64,000 bases of DNA. Origin: Xenoacremonium recifei. Lineage: Eukaryota; Ascomycota; Sordariomycetes; Hypocreales; Nectriaceae. The notes beneath the pieces are model-generated. The model was not told the DNA's origin, made no database searches, and was given only the letters and a program-made list of their open reading frames with translations. Below, piece after piece: positions 1 through 10,569 of the stretch (within the stretch, counting starts at the first letter, position 1; every line of letters begins with the position of its first letter). A program made the position numbers and the translations under genes. The stretch covers positions 496,001 to 560,000 of the forward strand of contig WOFQ01000008.1 in NCBI GenBank assembly GCA_012184525.1, read 5' to 3'.

Positions 1-925
1 TTCCGGCAGCAGTTGAACGCGATTAGTTCCCGCTATGCTTTTCGAGTGGCTGCGATGGTTGCGATGTGCGATGACTTTCGGTGATGCCTCCGAGCCAACT
101 CCTTTTGTGTTTTTGGAGCGGCATCAATAAACTGCATGCAATAAGGTGGTTGGGACTACGGGATACCCTGCCGACGGTATCGGCAATATAGTGCGATGCG
201 CAGATTCTGATGGAGCTTAATGGCATTTGGTCGGTAGCGCGGCTAGACTTGCATGCGACCCTGCTTGTCGTCGACCTCGGAGGCGCCGAGAGGTCGCTTC
301 AGGGTAACGAGAAAGACGGGATGGACTGGATGTTTCGATACATGATAATGTTTTATCATTCTAATACTATTTTCTCGCCAAGTAATTTAGTGTAGAAGAG
401 GAGAGTTTCTCGTCGTTACTTTCCTTAATTAGACTGCATCGGCAAGGACCGGTCTCCCAACGCTCTTGTTAATTTTTGATCCTGCGCTTTCGACTCGAGC
501 CTAGAATCTCGACTGCGGCTCTCAACGGGAGTGCAGCACGTAGCGGGACGCGTCCCGAAACCGGCGACACGAATTGGCCAATCAAGGCTCTGGAATTTGC
601 TTCCCCACAGCTCTCCCAGATGCCTTTGCTCGGGTTTGCAGCCGATGCTGGAAGCTCTTATCGCGACGTCATGCGCCGGCGGGTCCAGCGCCCCTCTTAC
701 AGTGTCTTGCAGCTGGCATTTGAGCCGTGATAAGCCGAGTGGCAGGGCGACGTCGCAACCACGAGCATCAAGATAAATGTTGCAGCAACAGTCTTTCTGG
801 TGTTTCTCCTCCTTCTCGAGCTCGTGCACGTGCAATCCCTGAGACGGCAGTTGTTGACCCTGCTTCAGCTTTGATTGCTTTCCTTTCCTCTTTGAGCCGT
901 TCGTGATACCCAACCTTCCAGCAGC
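1..925. promoter_or_regulatory. Upstream region of prnC-like gene
   Basis: No convincing gene lies here. The only open frames are short or belong to the long stop-poor frame antisense to the P5C dehydrogenase gene. The stretch presumably holds the promoter and 5' leader of that gene, whose ATG is at 926. I recognised no specific operator with confidence. Confidence 0.4.
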
Positions 926-2773
926 ATGTCGTCCGTGTCCATCACCAGGGCGAGCGCCCGGGGCTTGCGCAACGCCGCGAGGCTGCAGCAGAAGAGAGGC
1001 CTTGCTTCTCTGGCAGCTTTCAAGACCCCTGGTGTCTTCAACGAGCCAAACGTGAGTGAAATGCGGATGCGTTATTCTGGGGAGTCGTCGGAAGCTGATG
1101 CCGAGGGATAGCAACATTACGCCAAGGGCAGCAAGGAACGAGAGGGCTTGACATCGGCCATCGAGAAGCTGCAGAAGAAGCTTCCTCTGGAGGTTCCCGT
1201 CTTCGTTGGTGGAAAGGAGGTATGTCTGAATTACTGTCCCAAGCAGTTCCGGATTCCGTGACTTACAACTAGCCGTTAGATCAAGGCCTCCGCTCTCTCC
1301 AAGCAATTCAACCCCTCCGAGCACGCGACCGTTGTCGCCAACTACCACACCGCGACTCCGGCCGATGTTTCCAAAGCCATTGATGCTGCTCTGGCCGCTA
1401 AACCGGCCTGGGAGGCCCTTCCCTTCGCCGACCGAGCGGCCGTCTTCCTGAAGGCTGCCGATCTCGTCGCGACCAAGTACCGCTACGATATCATGGCTGC
1501 CACCATGATCGGCCAGGGCAAGAATGCCTGGCAAGCTGAGATCGATTCGGCTGCTGAGTTGGCGGATTTCTTCCGGTTCAACGTCCATTACGCTGAGCAG
1601 CTCTACAACACCCAGCCCGTACACAACTCGCCCAACGTCTGGAATCGGCTCGAGTACCGGCCACTGGAGGGTTTCGTCTACGCCGTCAGCCCCTTCAACT
1701 TCACTGCTATTGGGGGCAACCTCGTTGGTGCTCCTGCATTGCTGGGTAATGTTGTGGTGTGGAAGCCCAGTGACTCTGCCATTGCTTCCAGCTGGCTTCT
1801 TTACAACATTCTCCTTGAGGCGGGATTGCCCAAGGATGTCATCCAGTTTGTGCCCGGAAACCCTGAGGAAGTGACCAAGGTTGTTCTCGGCCGCAAAGAG
1901 TTCGCCGCTCTGCACTACACAGGAAGCACTGCAGTCTTCCGGAAGCTTTACGGAGCTATCGGCGAGGGTGTTGCTGAGGGTCGGTATCGATCTTACCCCC
2001 GAATTGTTGGCGAGACTGGTGGCAAGAACTTCCACTTGATCCATCCTACCGCCGACATTGACAACGCTGTCAAGCAGACGGTCCGAGGTGCTTTTGAGTA
2101 CCAGGGCCAGAAGTGCAGCGCAACTTCGCGAATTTACGTGCCCGAGTCCAAATGGCCCGAGTTCAAGGACAAGCTGGTGTCTGAGGTCGAGGCCCTTACC
2201 ATTGGTGTGCCCTGGGAGCATGGCAACTTTATGGGTCCCGTCATCCATGAGGCGTCGTTCAAGAAGCTTTCCGGTGTTATCGACTCAGCCAAGTCCGACA
2301 AGGATCTCGAGCTGGTCGTGGGAGGCAAATATGATTCGTCCAAGGGCTACTTCGTCCACCCAACCGTCTATGCCACGAAGAACCCAGCTCATAAGTTCCT
2401 CGAGTCTGAGTTCTTCGGTCCCATCCTGACTGCCTACATTTACGACGACAGCGCACCTAACGCTTTCGAGAAGGCCTGTGAGCTGGTGGATGGCACCTCC
2501 GAGTACGGTCTCACTGGGTCCGTATTTGCGGATGATCGCCAGGTGATTCGAACTGCCGAAGAGAAGCTTCGCAACGCGGCTGGCAACTTCTATGTCAACT
2601 GCAAGAGCACCGGCGCAGTGGTGGGCCAACAGCCGTTTGGAGGATCGCGGGCCAGCGGCACGGATGACAAGGCTGGCAGCCAGAACATTTTGACCCGTTT
2701 CGTGAACATCCGGGCCATCAAGGAGGAGTTTATGCCCATGGCAAAGGTTCCGTACCCGAGCAATGAGGTCTAA
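926..2773 (+). CDS. prnC: Delta-1-pyrroline-5-carboxylate dehydrogenase, mitochondrial
   Basis: This enzyme oxidises L-glutamate-gamma-semialdehyde/P5C to glutamate with NAD+, the second step of proline breakdown in the mitochondrial matrix. Three exons (926-1051, 1112-1219, 1280-2773) join in phase to give 575 residues, the usual length. The first 40 or so residues are rich in Arg, Ala and Ser with no acidic residue, as in a mitochondrial presequence. Aldehyde dehydrogenase motifs are intact: the general base Glu about residue 323 in VGETGGKN, the nucleophile Cys about residue 357 in QGQKCSATSR, and the C-terminal PFGGSRASGTDDKAG signature. The symbol follows Aspergillus usage (yeast PUT2). 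In Aspergillus nidulans prnC sits in the prn cluster; here no other proline gene is adjacent, so it stands alone. Identity is secure; splice sites are inferred from phase and GT-AG rules. Confidence 0.95.
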
Positions 2774-4326
2774 TCAGGCAATCATACTAGCATTTCAAGA
2801 CAACGAACGAGAAGAAACCGGGTCTGAGTCGAGCATGCCCCTAGGTCAGCCGCCAATTCTAGCAAGTGGCGGTGGTCATTGATAGCAGGCACATGTGAGG
2901 AAACGGGAAAAACGAACGTGATCAGGTTGGGACGGCGTCAAGGATTACAGTTGGGGCCGGGGTTACTGAATCGTGGAGTCGGTGCTTGCCCACGTACGGG
3001 GCCGTGGCGACGATGGGCATCCCCACGTTGGCATGGACGCGACGGTGATGGGTGGGAATGGAGGCGAAGAGCACGAGGACGAGAGGCGAGGAGTATATAT
3101 ACAGAGAGCGAACTACCCAGTTAGATTGGCACGCGCCGCCCTGGGCTTGGGGCACGAGAGAAAATTAAACCGAAATTCCCGATTCAGCTATGCCGCGTTT
3201 GGAGAGAGGTGAAGAGAGTCAGGGTCCTTGCGAGGGGGACACGTGCCTCACAGGAGTGGCTGGAGTAGTGTCGCGTTGTAAGCCCCGGGGACGGTGGTCT
3301 GAAGTTCTGAACCGGACCTTTCGAAGCAGCTCTCGTGCCAAGTACTTGTACCAAGCGTAAAGATCTCAGCACCTGATGTGTGTTAAGAGCACATCCCCAG
3401 TGAGGACAATCTTTGGTCGAGACACATGAAGCCCTCGTCAACGTGCTGAGCCTCGTGTAAGCAGGGCGAACCGAACCACGGATCATCAACTCCAGCCATG
3501 CAGCCCTCAGCTGGACCGTCAGGACTCACCTCACCGTGATGGCCGTGCCGCAGATCAGCCCCCCATCCTCTCTCTAGCTCCAAAGCCAGCCGGAGTTGCG
3601 TGCTCTGTTCGAACTCTCTGGTCCGTATTCCGTGCAGTGTCAAACCGTTTCCCCCTGGCCCAGACCCGACCACATGGGCCAACGCCCCACGCTGATTCGT
3701 TGACGGCGCAGCAGAGCACGCGACCATTTTCTCGATGATGCTTGGTCAAAACGCATCTCGTCCGGGAGCGCTGTTGATTGGGAGGGGAGATAGACGGGCG
3801 ATTGAGTGAGGCAAAGAGCGAACATGGAGAGAGACGGTGTGATGGATGGATGCATGTCGAGCGAGCGAGGCAGGCGTGAAACTGATCCGCCTCCCGCCGT
3901 TCTTTCTCGGCCGCTCCTCCCCTTCCATTCTTAGGGTGAGGTTCGCGTGTCCCGTCTTTTTTGTTCGCCATGGCCGTCGGGATACTTGAGTCGCTCCTGG
4001 TCTTCTTTTTCTGAGATTCCCTGCCTTGTTCCCGACTGAGGGCTAATCCCAAGTTGATCCCGCCGCTGTGCCTGCGTTGCCGTGATTCCGCAGATTTCAG
4101 CCCGCGCCTTGCCTCGCTTACACCAGCTTGCGACTTCACCACTGGAATTTCCAGCACCATCACCGAGGGCGCAATTCTTGCTTGACCCCCCTGAAATCTA
4201 AAGATTCAGCAAGAGGTTTCTAACGAAAGGAAGAAGGGAGTGGAACAACAGAACTCCTCGACAACACAGCCACAACCGGTTCCGCGTAAACCACCAGAAT
4301 CGTCACCAGCCAATATCACGACCAAG
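2774..4326. other. Intergenic spacer and bHLH gene leader
   Basis: About 1.55 kb between the P5C dehydrogenase stop and the bHLH start codon. Open frames on both strands are short, overlap one another and read as low-complexity translations, so I see no gene. It likely holds the 3' end of the upstream gene and a long promoter and 5' leader for the transcription factor. Confidence 0.4.
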
Positions 4327-5560
4327 ATGCCTCGACCCGGTCTTCCTCCAACACCTGGATCGTCTTCCGACATCAAGGGTCAAGACGGGACTCACCAGCT
4401 TTCCTCATTTCAGCTTTCGTTCGAGCTTCCGCCCCCGGCCATGCACGATGCCTCCCGGGTCTCTCCAACAGACTCTACCAAGATACTCGCGCCCATGACT
4501 GCGTCCCCCACCGCAACATATCCCATGCAACCAGCCGAGACAGTCAAAGCCCGGAGGCGTAGCTCGGTTGCTACAAAGGAGAAGGACAAGGATTTCGCCT
4601 TGCCCCCGCCGCCGACAAGATCGAGGAAGATAATACAGATGAAGCCGCGAACCCAGGCGCAGGCAGCAGAGGAGGCGGCTGCGAATAAAGATATCGGAAA
4701 GAAGGGCGGGAAGAAGCCCGCGGGAGCAGCGAAGGATGCAGGTAATGATGCTGGTAGCGAGAAAGGGAAAAAGAAACAACCGAGCGCAACGAGTGCGGCG
4801 GGGAGGAAGATTGCGAGGAAGACTGCCCATAGTCTAATTGAGCGGAGGAGGAGGAGCAAGATGAATGAAGAGTTCGCCGTATTGAAGGGCATGATACCTG
4901 CCTGTACAGGTGAAATGCACAAATTGTCAATTCTTCAGGTAAGTCACCCTCAAGGAAATCTCATATTGAACCCTTCGCTCACTCACCGCGATGCAATAGG
5001 CGTCAATCGAATACATCAGGTATCTCGAGGACTGCGTTTCGAAACTCAAAGCCCAACAAGAAGACGATATGGACGCTCACCCTGAGTCCGGCCGTCAAAC
5101 ACCCACTGCAGGAGATAAGCTTCCCTCTATACGGGAGTTTCATCCCACTTTCCAATCAGACAATTCGGGCGAGGTCGACGTTGAAATGGAAGACTCCGAT
5201 GTGGCCACATCCCCGACCTTCACCGGCCATCAAGAGCGAAATTCCTCTATCCACTCCTCCATTTCACCGGTGCTGCCCAGTCAGGAGGCAGGACGGCACC
5301 ACTCCTACTCATCCGTGTCAACAGACCACCGCAGCTATAGCTTCAGCACCTCTGCGGGTACATCTCCTGCCTTTGGTCCGCAGATGGGATGGCCTGGGAG
5401 GTCCGATGTCAGTGCGCCAGCATCGACCCTGACGAGTCCGGCGTTGAATCCCCAGAGTGAGCTGGACCAAGAGGCCATGGCGGCGCTCTTGATGCTGAAC
5501 CATGATCGGAGGGGGGCCAAGGGGCGGGGGCTTTCAGTAAGAGACTTGTTGAGTACATGA
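4327..5560 (+). CDS. bHLH transcription factor
   Basis: Two exons (4327-4938 and 5000-5560) give a 390-residue protein. The basic helix-loop-helix domain lies near residues 160-230 and is split by the intron inside helix 2: exon 1 ends in HKLSILQ and exon 2 continues ASIEYIRYLEDCVSKLK. The basic region (TAHSLIERRRRSKMNEEF) has the His-Glu-Arg pattern of class B proteins that bind CACGTG E-boxes. The N-terminal half is Pro/Ser-rich and then Lys/Ala-rich, which suggests disorder plus a nuclear localisation signal. The C-terminus is Ser/Pro-rich with a short conserved-looking end (GLSVRDLLS). The start is the first ATG in frame; the frame stays open 87 bases further upstream without another ATG. 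No named orthologue is claimed and target genes are unknown. Confidence 0.88.
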
Positions 5561-6484
5561 GATGACTGTTTCTCCACGAAAGGAGCTCAAGCGATGTTGG
5601 GGACGTGAATGTTCAGGAGTTGAATCGTCCGATTATTCGAGGCGAGGCGTTGGAAGCGTTACATCGGCGCTCAGACACGTATAACTGCTGAAGCTCATTC
5701 ATAGGATGAGGGCCTCAGCCCTGTATATTTTGGGTTAGGTTTCAGGGCCGAGATAACTGGCGAATACATGAATCGTACGTACTGATTTGGGAGGAGTTCT
5801 AGAGATATGGCTGGCGTTCGTATAGATACAAGTGTTGCTGTTATTGCCTTCCGCTAATACCTTGCAATTAACTCTTGTGGGATCCTTTAACACCGCTAAT
5901 GACCTTGCGAAGCTATGCGATACTAGGTAGTAAGCCAACCAACAGGGCCCTTTTGTTAAAGCTTCTAGAACTAGAGATATAAAAACGGGTTGATATTACA
6001 GACTTCTCTAGACCTACCTGAACGTCAGAACCCCCCAGGCTTATCCGTCAGCCTCCGAGCCTTGAAGTAGGACGATATCTGGGTTGTTGAAACCCGCCCA
6101 TCACAGTACAGTCGACACTCGAATCCCTTCAGACGAACTCTGTCGCATCTCGCGCCTTCCATCTCGCCTTCTTCTCTTACAGATGAACATACGACTCTCC
6201 GGCAGTGTGGCCCCCGTGCCGCCCGGATCGCCGCGCTGGGAGTCCCACGGATCCGCGCACGGCGTTTCACCCCCGGGACGTTGATAGCGCTGCCCGTTTC
6301 AGCGCCGTGCCATCGTACGAGCACGTTGAGTTCTGGCATCATGCCTATCTTCAAGTCCGGCTCATGAGGTTTTGTGTGCTGGCGGCTGTGTATTGTGTGT
6401 TGTTGCTGGAGGGTTTGGTCGTGTAAGCTGGAGGCGATCCGTGCTGAGGCGGATGAATATTTAGATGCGCTCTGTGTCCCGTCA
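5561..6484. other. Intergenic spacer
   Basis: About 0.9 kb between the bHLH stop and the proposed start of the proline-rich protein gene. A 161-codon frame on the minus strand (6025-6510) has no recognisable domain and I treat it as chance. The stretch probably contains the bHLH 3' UTR and the next gene's promoter. Confidence 0.35.
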
Positions 6485-7660
6485 ATGTCGATGTTCTTCA
6501 GTCTTCTCATCCAGTCTCAAGCCCCTCGAAAGACTCGCTCTTCTCTTCTCTCGGCCTGGTGCCTTTCTGTCTTCAATAATCTTCTTTATTCCTACTCTTC
6601 GCCAGCTGTGCCGGCGTGGATAATCCACTCTTCGACTCGTTCTGTCTTTGCTTCCCCAGCTTTCCCGACAACCGGTCCAGGGAAAGCACTCTACTTGCTG
6701 CCCGAGCCCTCCCCGAGTATTCCGGTCCCGATCTCCCGTTCGTCCCGTCCGTCGGCGCCGCCCTCCCTCGCGTTCTCCCCCTCAAGCCCGCCACCTACCC
6801 GGTCCAGCCTCCGCCCTACTACCCCGGCCAAAGCAAGACTTCAAGCCTTGAAGTCAAGCCGCTCCGACTCGTTCGTGCCTCACGCAAGCGGAAACCTTCC
6901 AAGGTCGTCCCGCCGCCAAGCTACGTCGAGAGCTACTCTCACAAGCGATACTGCTCCGTGACCACCCTCAGCCTCGAAGCACCGCCGCCGCCGTACTCCG
7001 AAAAGATGGCCTCCAACCCTCTCATGCCCAAGGTCGGTATGGCGGAGCGTCCGCTGGCCCCCAGCAGTCCTCCCCAATCCAAAGACGATATCCTGGCTGA
7101 CCTGCGCCGCCAGCTCGACGACTCGGCCTCGGATCTGGCCTCGAGCGTCGACTCGCGTGGCCGCCGCCGCCGCCGCAACAACAAGCAGCTCGCCACCACG
7201 GGCGCGGGCATCAACACGGGGCCCGTTCTGCCCCGACTTGCTGAGACGAAGCCAGTTCGCCTGCAGTTGGGCCTCAACCTGGATGTCGAGGTTGAACTGA
7301 AGGCACGGCTCCAGGGCGACGTGTCGCTGACTCTGCTGTGAGTATTACATTAGGACGGATCCGAGTTGACGGGAGCTGACAAGGGCTGTTTTAGGCAATA
7401 GAGTCGAGAAGAAGCGAAGTTCTCGCTCATCTACTGAGCTGAAACCGAACTTGATCGGTGAAGTGTCTGCTGAAGAACTCTTCTTTATGCGGATAGGGAC
7501 CCTGCGATTGCGTCAGAAGTGGCTAGACCGGGAAGTCAGTTCATCTTTGACGGTAGCGGTCATGCTGGGAATTGGGGCGCTAGGATTTGTCATGGGCTTT
7601 GTGTCGAGTAGACTGATGGACTCGTGGAGTTATCAACCGCTGGTGGTGGTAGCTGCATGA
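6485..7660 (+). CDS. Proline-rich basic protein, two possible C-termini
   Basis: I do not recognise a characterised homologue. The main exon (6606-7337) has no in-frame ATG until 7006, but a strong pyrimidine-rich acceptor at 6605 suggests an upstream exon; ATG 6485 with a donor at 6559 joins in phase. That start is provisional. The protein is Pro/Ser/Arg-rich with PPxY-like patches (PPPYY, PPPSY, PPPPYS) that could bind WW domains, then a basic RGRRRRRNNK run and a hydrophobic-patterned end (LQLGLNLDVEVELKARLQGD). After the donor at 7338 two acceptors compete: ending the intron at 7394 gives a stop after one residue (270 residues total), and ending it at 7401 keeps the frame open to 7660 (354 residues), adding a basic stretch and one probable membrane helix (VAVMLGIGALGFVMGFV). 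Unspliced RNA also stops at once. Which form is used cannot be told from sequence. Confidence 0.6.
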
Positions 7661-7998
7661 ATGGTCGAGAGTCAGGTCGAAATCCGAGATGGATTTTCCT
7701 TTGTTATGAGTAGGATGTAAGAAGATTGCGCCGTATTGTATCAAGGCATTTGAAGATAGAGACAATCCCAAATTCCCTGTCGAGGAAACACCTTTTTCAT
7801 TCGTTCATTAATAAGTGAAATCATACTCCTACAACACAGTTAGATCTTCGCATGAGAAAAGGCTTCACAAACAAGGTCTCGAGGTCATTCAATAAGCATT
7901 AAGGGATGGGAGAGATTTTCCCATGTGTTATGTACATATATGGACAATGTTGGAGCTAAGCTTTTATCAGCTTGAACATGCCGCAGTCTGAGGCGGCT
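7661..7998. other. Convergent 3' spacer
   Basis: An AT-richer stretch of about 340 bases between two converging genes, with no plausible ORF. It most likely holds the two 3' UTRs and polyadenylation signals. Confidence 0.4.
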
Positions 7999-9157
7999 CT
8001 ATGCCTTCAACCTCTGATTTGCTGCTATATCATCCGCAGCGTCCCTAACCAAGAAGCTATCTCAAGTCAGTGTTCGCTCTTGTGGAGGGAGACAGTGTCT
8101 CGACTTACTTGTACCACAAAACTGTTGGTGCTATCGTCATCAGATGCCAGAGGCTGTGAGCATCAACAGACCCCATCCAGGGCGGGAAATCGAATAGTTC
8201 CATGCTCATCGCAAGGAGAACCCAAGCAACGACAAATCCTGGCCACATAGCCCACATGCGCCTTGACTTCTTATATCTGTGGTAACTGAACCATGTCCAC
8301 AGCACGTTTTGGCCAATGCCTGCAATAACGTTGGCCGTCATGTTGTAAGTGTAATCCCAACTGATGAACTTCAAATAAAACACATGGCAGATGTACAGAA
8401 AAACGCACAACAGCGTCCAGGCCCGAAGGGCTGAACGCCTCCGAGGAGTGCGCTTGTCCAGCCTGAACACCCGGACGACAGTGTAGTACAAGCCGTATAA
8501 CACACTGCCGCCGGCGCCAAAGTAATCGAGTTCTTCGGTGAACTTGAAGTCTCGCGTGTGAAAAATAGCGCTGAACACCCAGGATGCGATTCCAATGCCT
8601 GCAAGATATTCGTAGAATGGCCGGAGAGAGTAACTTGCAGGAATCCTCGCCTGCACTTTCTTCAGACCATCCCAGTGCGCCCACAGGTTGCCCAGCGAGA
8701 AGAGAACGCTAAAGGGTTCCTGCATGCCGAGAAAACGGTAGAATGGCCATTTCCCATAGAATTGCTCGACTGAGAGACCTTCGGCTATGCGCTGATTGGT
8801 GATTATGTGTTGGCATGCGTAGTTGCATTCGCTGGCACAGGTCCAGAGGAGAAGTCGGTGGAGGAAAGCTGTCGGCTGCGAATCAGTTTGTGGAAAACAT
8901 CGACCGATTGTTGACATGGTACGTACGAACTGGAGTATGCTCCTTCTTCGGCGAACAATTCTCGGCGCTGCAAATCTATGCGCTCTAGTCAGCAGTCGTT
9001 TCTCCGAGACAGTCGGTTGTGTGTCCTCTACCTCAAGACACTCCTTGAACTCGGGGAGCTTGTCGCCAGCAGACGCCTGAACGACAGCAGCCAGCAGCAG
9101 TATGAGGACGGTCAAGGAGAGGACACGAGTCCATGGCCGCCCCCCCTGTAGTGCCAT
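7999..9157 (-). CDS. per1: Per1-like GPI lipid-remodelling phospholipase
   Basis: Per1 (human PGAP3) is an ER membrane protein that removes the sn-2 acyl chain of GPI anchors during lipid remodelling. Four exons on the minus strand (9157-9032, 8975-8927, 8868-8109, 8044-7999) give 326 residues, the usual size. An N-terminal signal sequence (VLSLTVLILLLAAVVQASA) precedes a Cys-rich luminal segment (FKECLEICSAENC, then WTCASECNYACQHI). About seven membrane segments follow, with the family's conserved HTRDFKFTEELDYFGAG and the late His in DAHSLWHL. The last exon is short and ends in NQRLKA, matching the family's C-terminal tail. Cysteine continuity across introns 1 and 2 supports the splicing. 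It starts 326 bp from the divergent CHORD gene. Confidence 0.93.
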
Positions 9158-9483
9158 ACTGTGAGTTCCGTGATCATCGACGTGAGACGCGTCGTGGGCA
9201 GGAACAGTGAATCTTCGGGGAGGCCAGATTTGGATTTGGATTTGGATTCGGATCTGCGACGGGAGTGCGAACGGCCCCGCTCCAGAACAGGAAGGCGGTC
9301 AGAGCTCAAGCTCCGGCTTCATCGTCATAGGCGCTGGAGTTCTAGAAGCTCCCACCCCACTGCCGCCCATGCAAGGCCTCTAAAGCTCTTCTCTGGATGC
9401 TGCGAAAGAACGTCGATTGAACCCCTGGAGGCTTCCAAAACGCCGCCTAATCTCTGCGCGCATCAGTCTTTCCGGCTCTCAAC
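9158..9483. promoter_or_regulatory. Shared divergent promoter with hexamer repeat
   Basis: These 326 bp separate the start codons of per1 (minus) and the CHORD gene (plus), so both promoters must lie here or extend into leaders. Around 9228-9250 a tandem TTTGGA hexanucleotide repeat (about four units) is visible; its role, if any, is unknown. Confidence 0.5.
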
Positions 9484-10569
9484 ATGGCTCAAAAGTGTGT
9501 TCACCAGGGCTGTGGCAAAGAGTTCACAGACCCCGACGAGAAGTGCGAGTATCATCCCGGCCCGCCCGTTTTCCACGAGGGGCAGAAAGGTGAGTGCCCG
9601 CCCCATCGCGAAGCACCCTGAGGGCATTGATTACGAACTGAGCATGTCCTGATAGGCTGGAAATGCTGCAAGCCCCGAGTTTTGACCTTCGATGAGTTTA
9701 TGGACATCCCGCCCTGCACCACGGGCGTTCACTCCACCACCGACAAGCCTCCCCAGCTGGAAGAGAAGCCCCAGCAAGACGATTCCGCTCTGGCAAAGAA
9801 GATTGAAGAACTCAATGCTGCGGCCCCGACGCGAACACCGATCCAGACAGCCCAACACGCCCCGACGCCGCCGCCACCGGCTCCCGAGTCCGAAGACGAT
9901 GATCCAAACCTAGAAATACCGGACGGAGCCACGTGCAAGCGGCGAACCTGTGGTGCTACATATAAGAAAGGTGGTTCACGAGACGGCGAGGAGTGCGTTC
10001 ATCACCCTGGTGTTCCTATCTTCCATGAAGGAAGCAAGGGCTATTCATGCTGTAAGAGGAGGGTTTTGGAGTTTGACCAGTTCATGAATATTGAGGGATG
10101 CAAGACGAAGACTAGACACTTGTTCGTCGGCAGCGGGGAGAAGGAGAAGGACTCAACCACCTCTACGGGTGAGGAAGTGTTATCAACTGTCAGGTGAGCA
10201 ATGGCACGCAACTTTCAACTTCGAAAATAGGCTCACTAACTCAAACCCAGGCACGACTTTTACCAAACCCCGACAACTGTCATCGCGTCATTCTTCCTAA
10301 AGAAGATCAACAAAGAAACGGCCAAGGTTGAGTTCCAGTCAAAGCAACTGGTTCTTGATCTCGTTACCAGCGACGAGCGCCCCAAGCGATACGCAGCGGA
10401 AGTACCACTCTACGCCCCAATCGACACCGAGAAGTCATCGTTCAAGATTTTGGGTTCGAAGTTGGAGTTGCAACTTGTCAAGGCAGATGGGGCTTCGTGG
10501 CCGGTTTTGAGAAGCGATGAGGCACTGACGGGGGAGATCCTGCAGATTGGGCGGGCAGGCCGAGCATAA
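9484..10569 (+). CDS. CHORD-CS domain cochaperone (Rar1/CHORDC1 type)
   Basis: Three exons (9484-9589, 9656-10193, 10251-10569) give 320 residues. Two zinc-binding CHORD domains are clear: residues about 5-60 (CVHQGCGKEF, CEYHPG, GWKCCKPRV) and about 145-205 (CKRRTCGATY, CVHHPG, GYSCCKRRVLEF). A C-terminal CS (p23-like) domain runs from about residue 220 (HDFYQTPTTVIASFFLKKI) to near the end. This is the animal CHORDC1/melusin layout; plant RAR1 lacks the CS domain. The family works with Hsp90 and Sgt1. Between the CHORDs is a Pro-rich, acidic linker. Exon 1 carries only the first half of CHORD1, so the intron lies between its zinc ligands. Identity is secure; a specific fungal role is not known to me. 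Confidence 0.93.

Noticed and set aside
425..2248. 607-codon minus-strand open frame opposite the P5C dehydrogenase gene
   Set aside because: It mirrors a real gene with strong codon bias, crosses that gene's introns without regard to them, and its translation has no domain.
3555..4163. 202-codon minus-strand frame before the bHLH gene
   Set aside because: Low-complexity translation in a promoter/leader region with no domain and several overlapping alternatives.
6025..6510. 161-codon minus-strand frame
   Set aside because: No domain, no splice support, and it overlaps the probable leader of the proline-rich protein gene.
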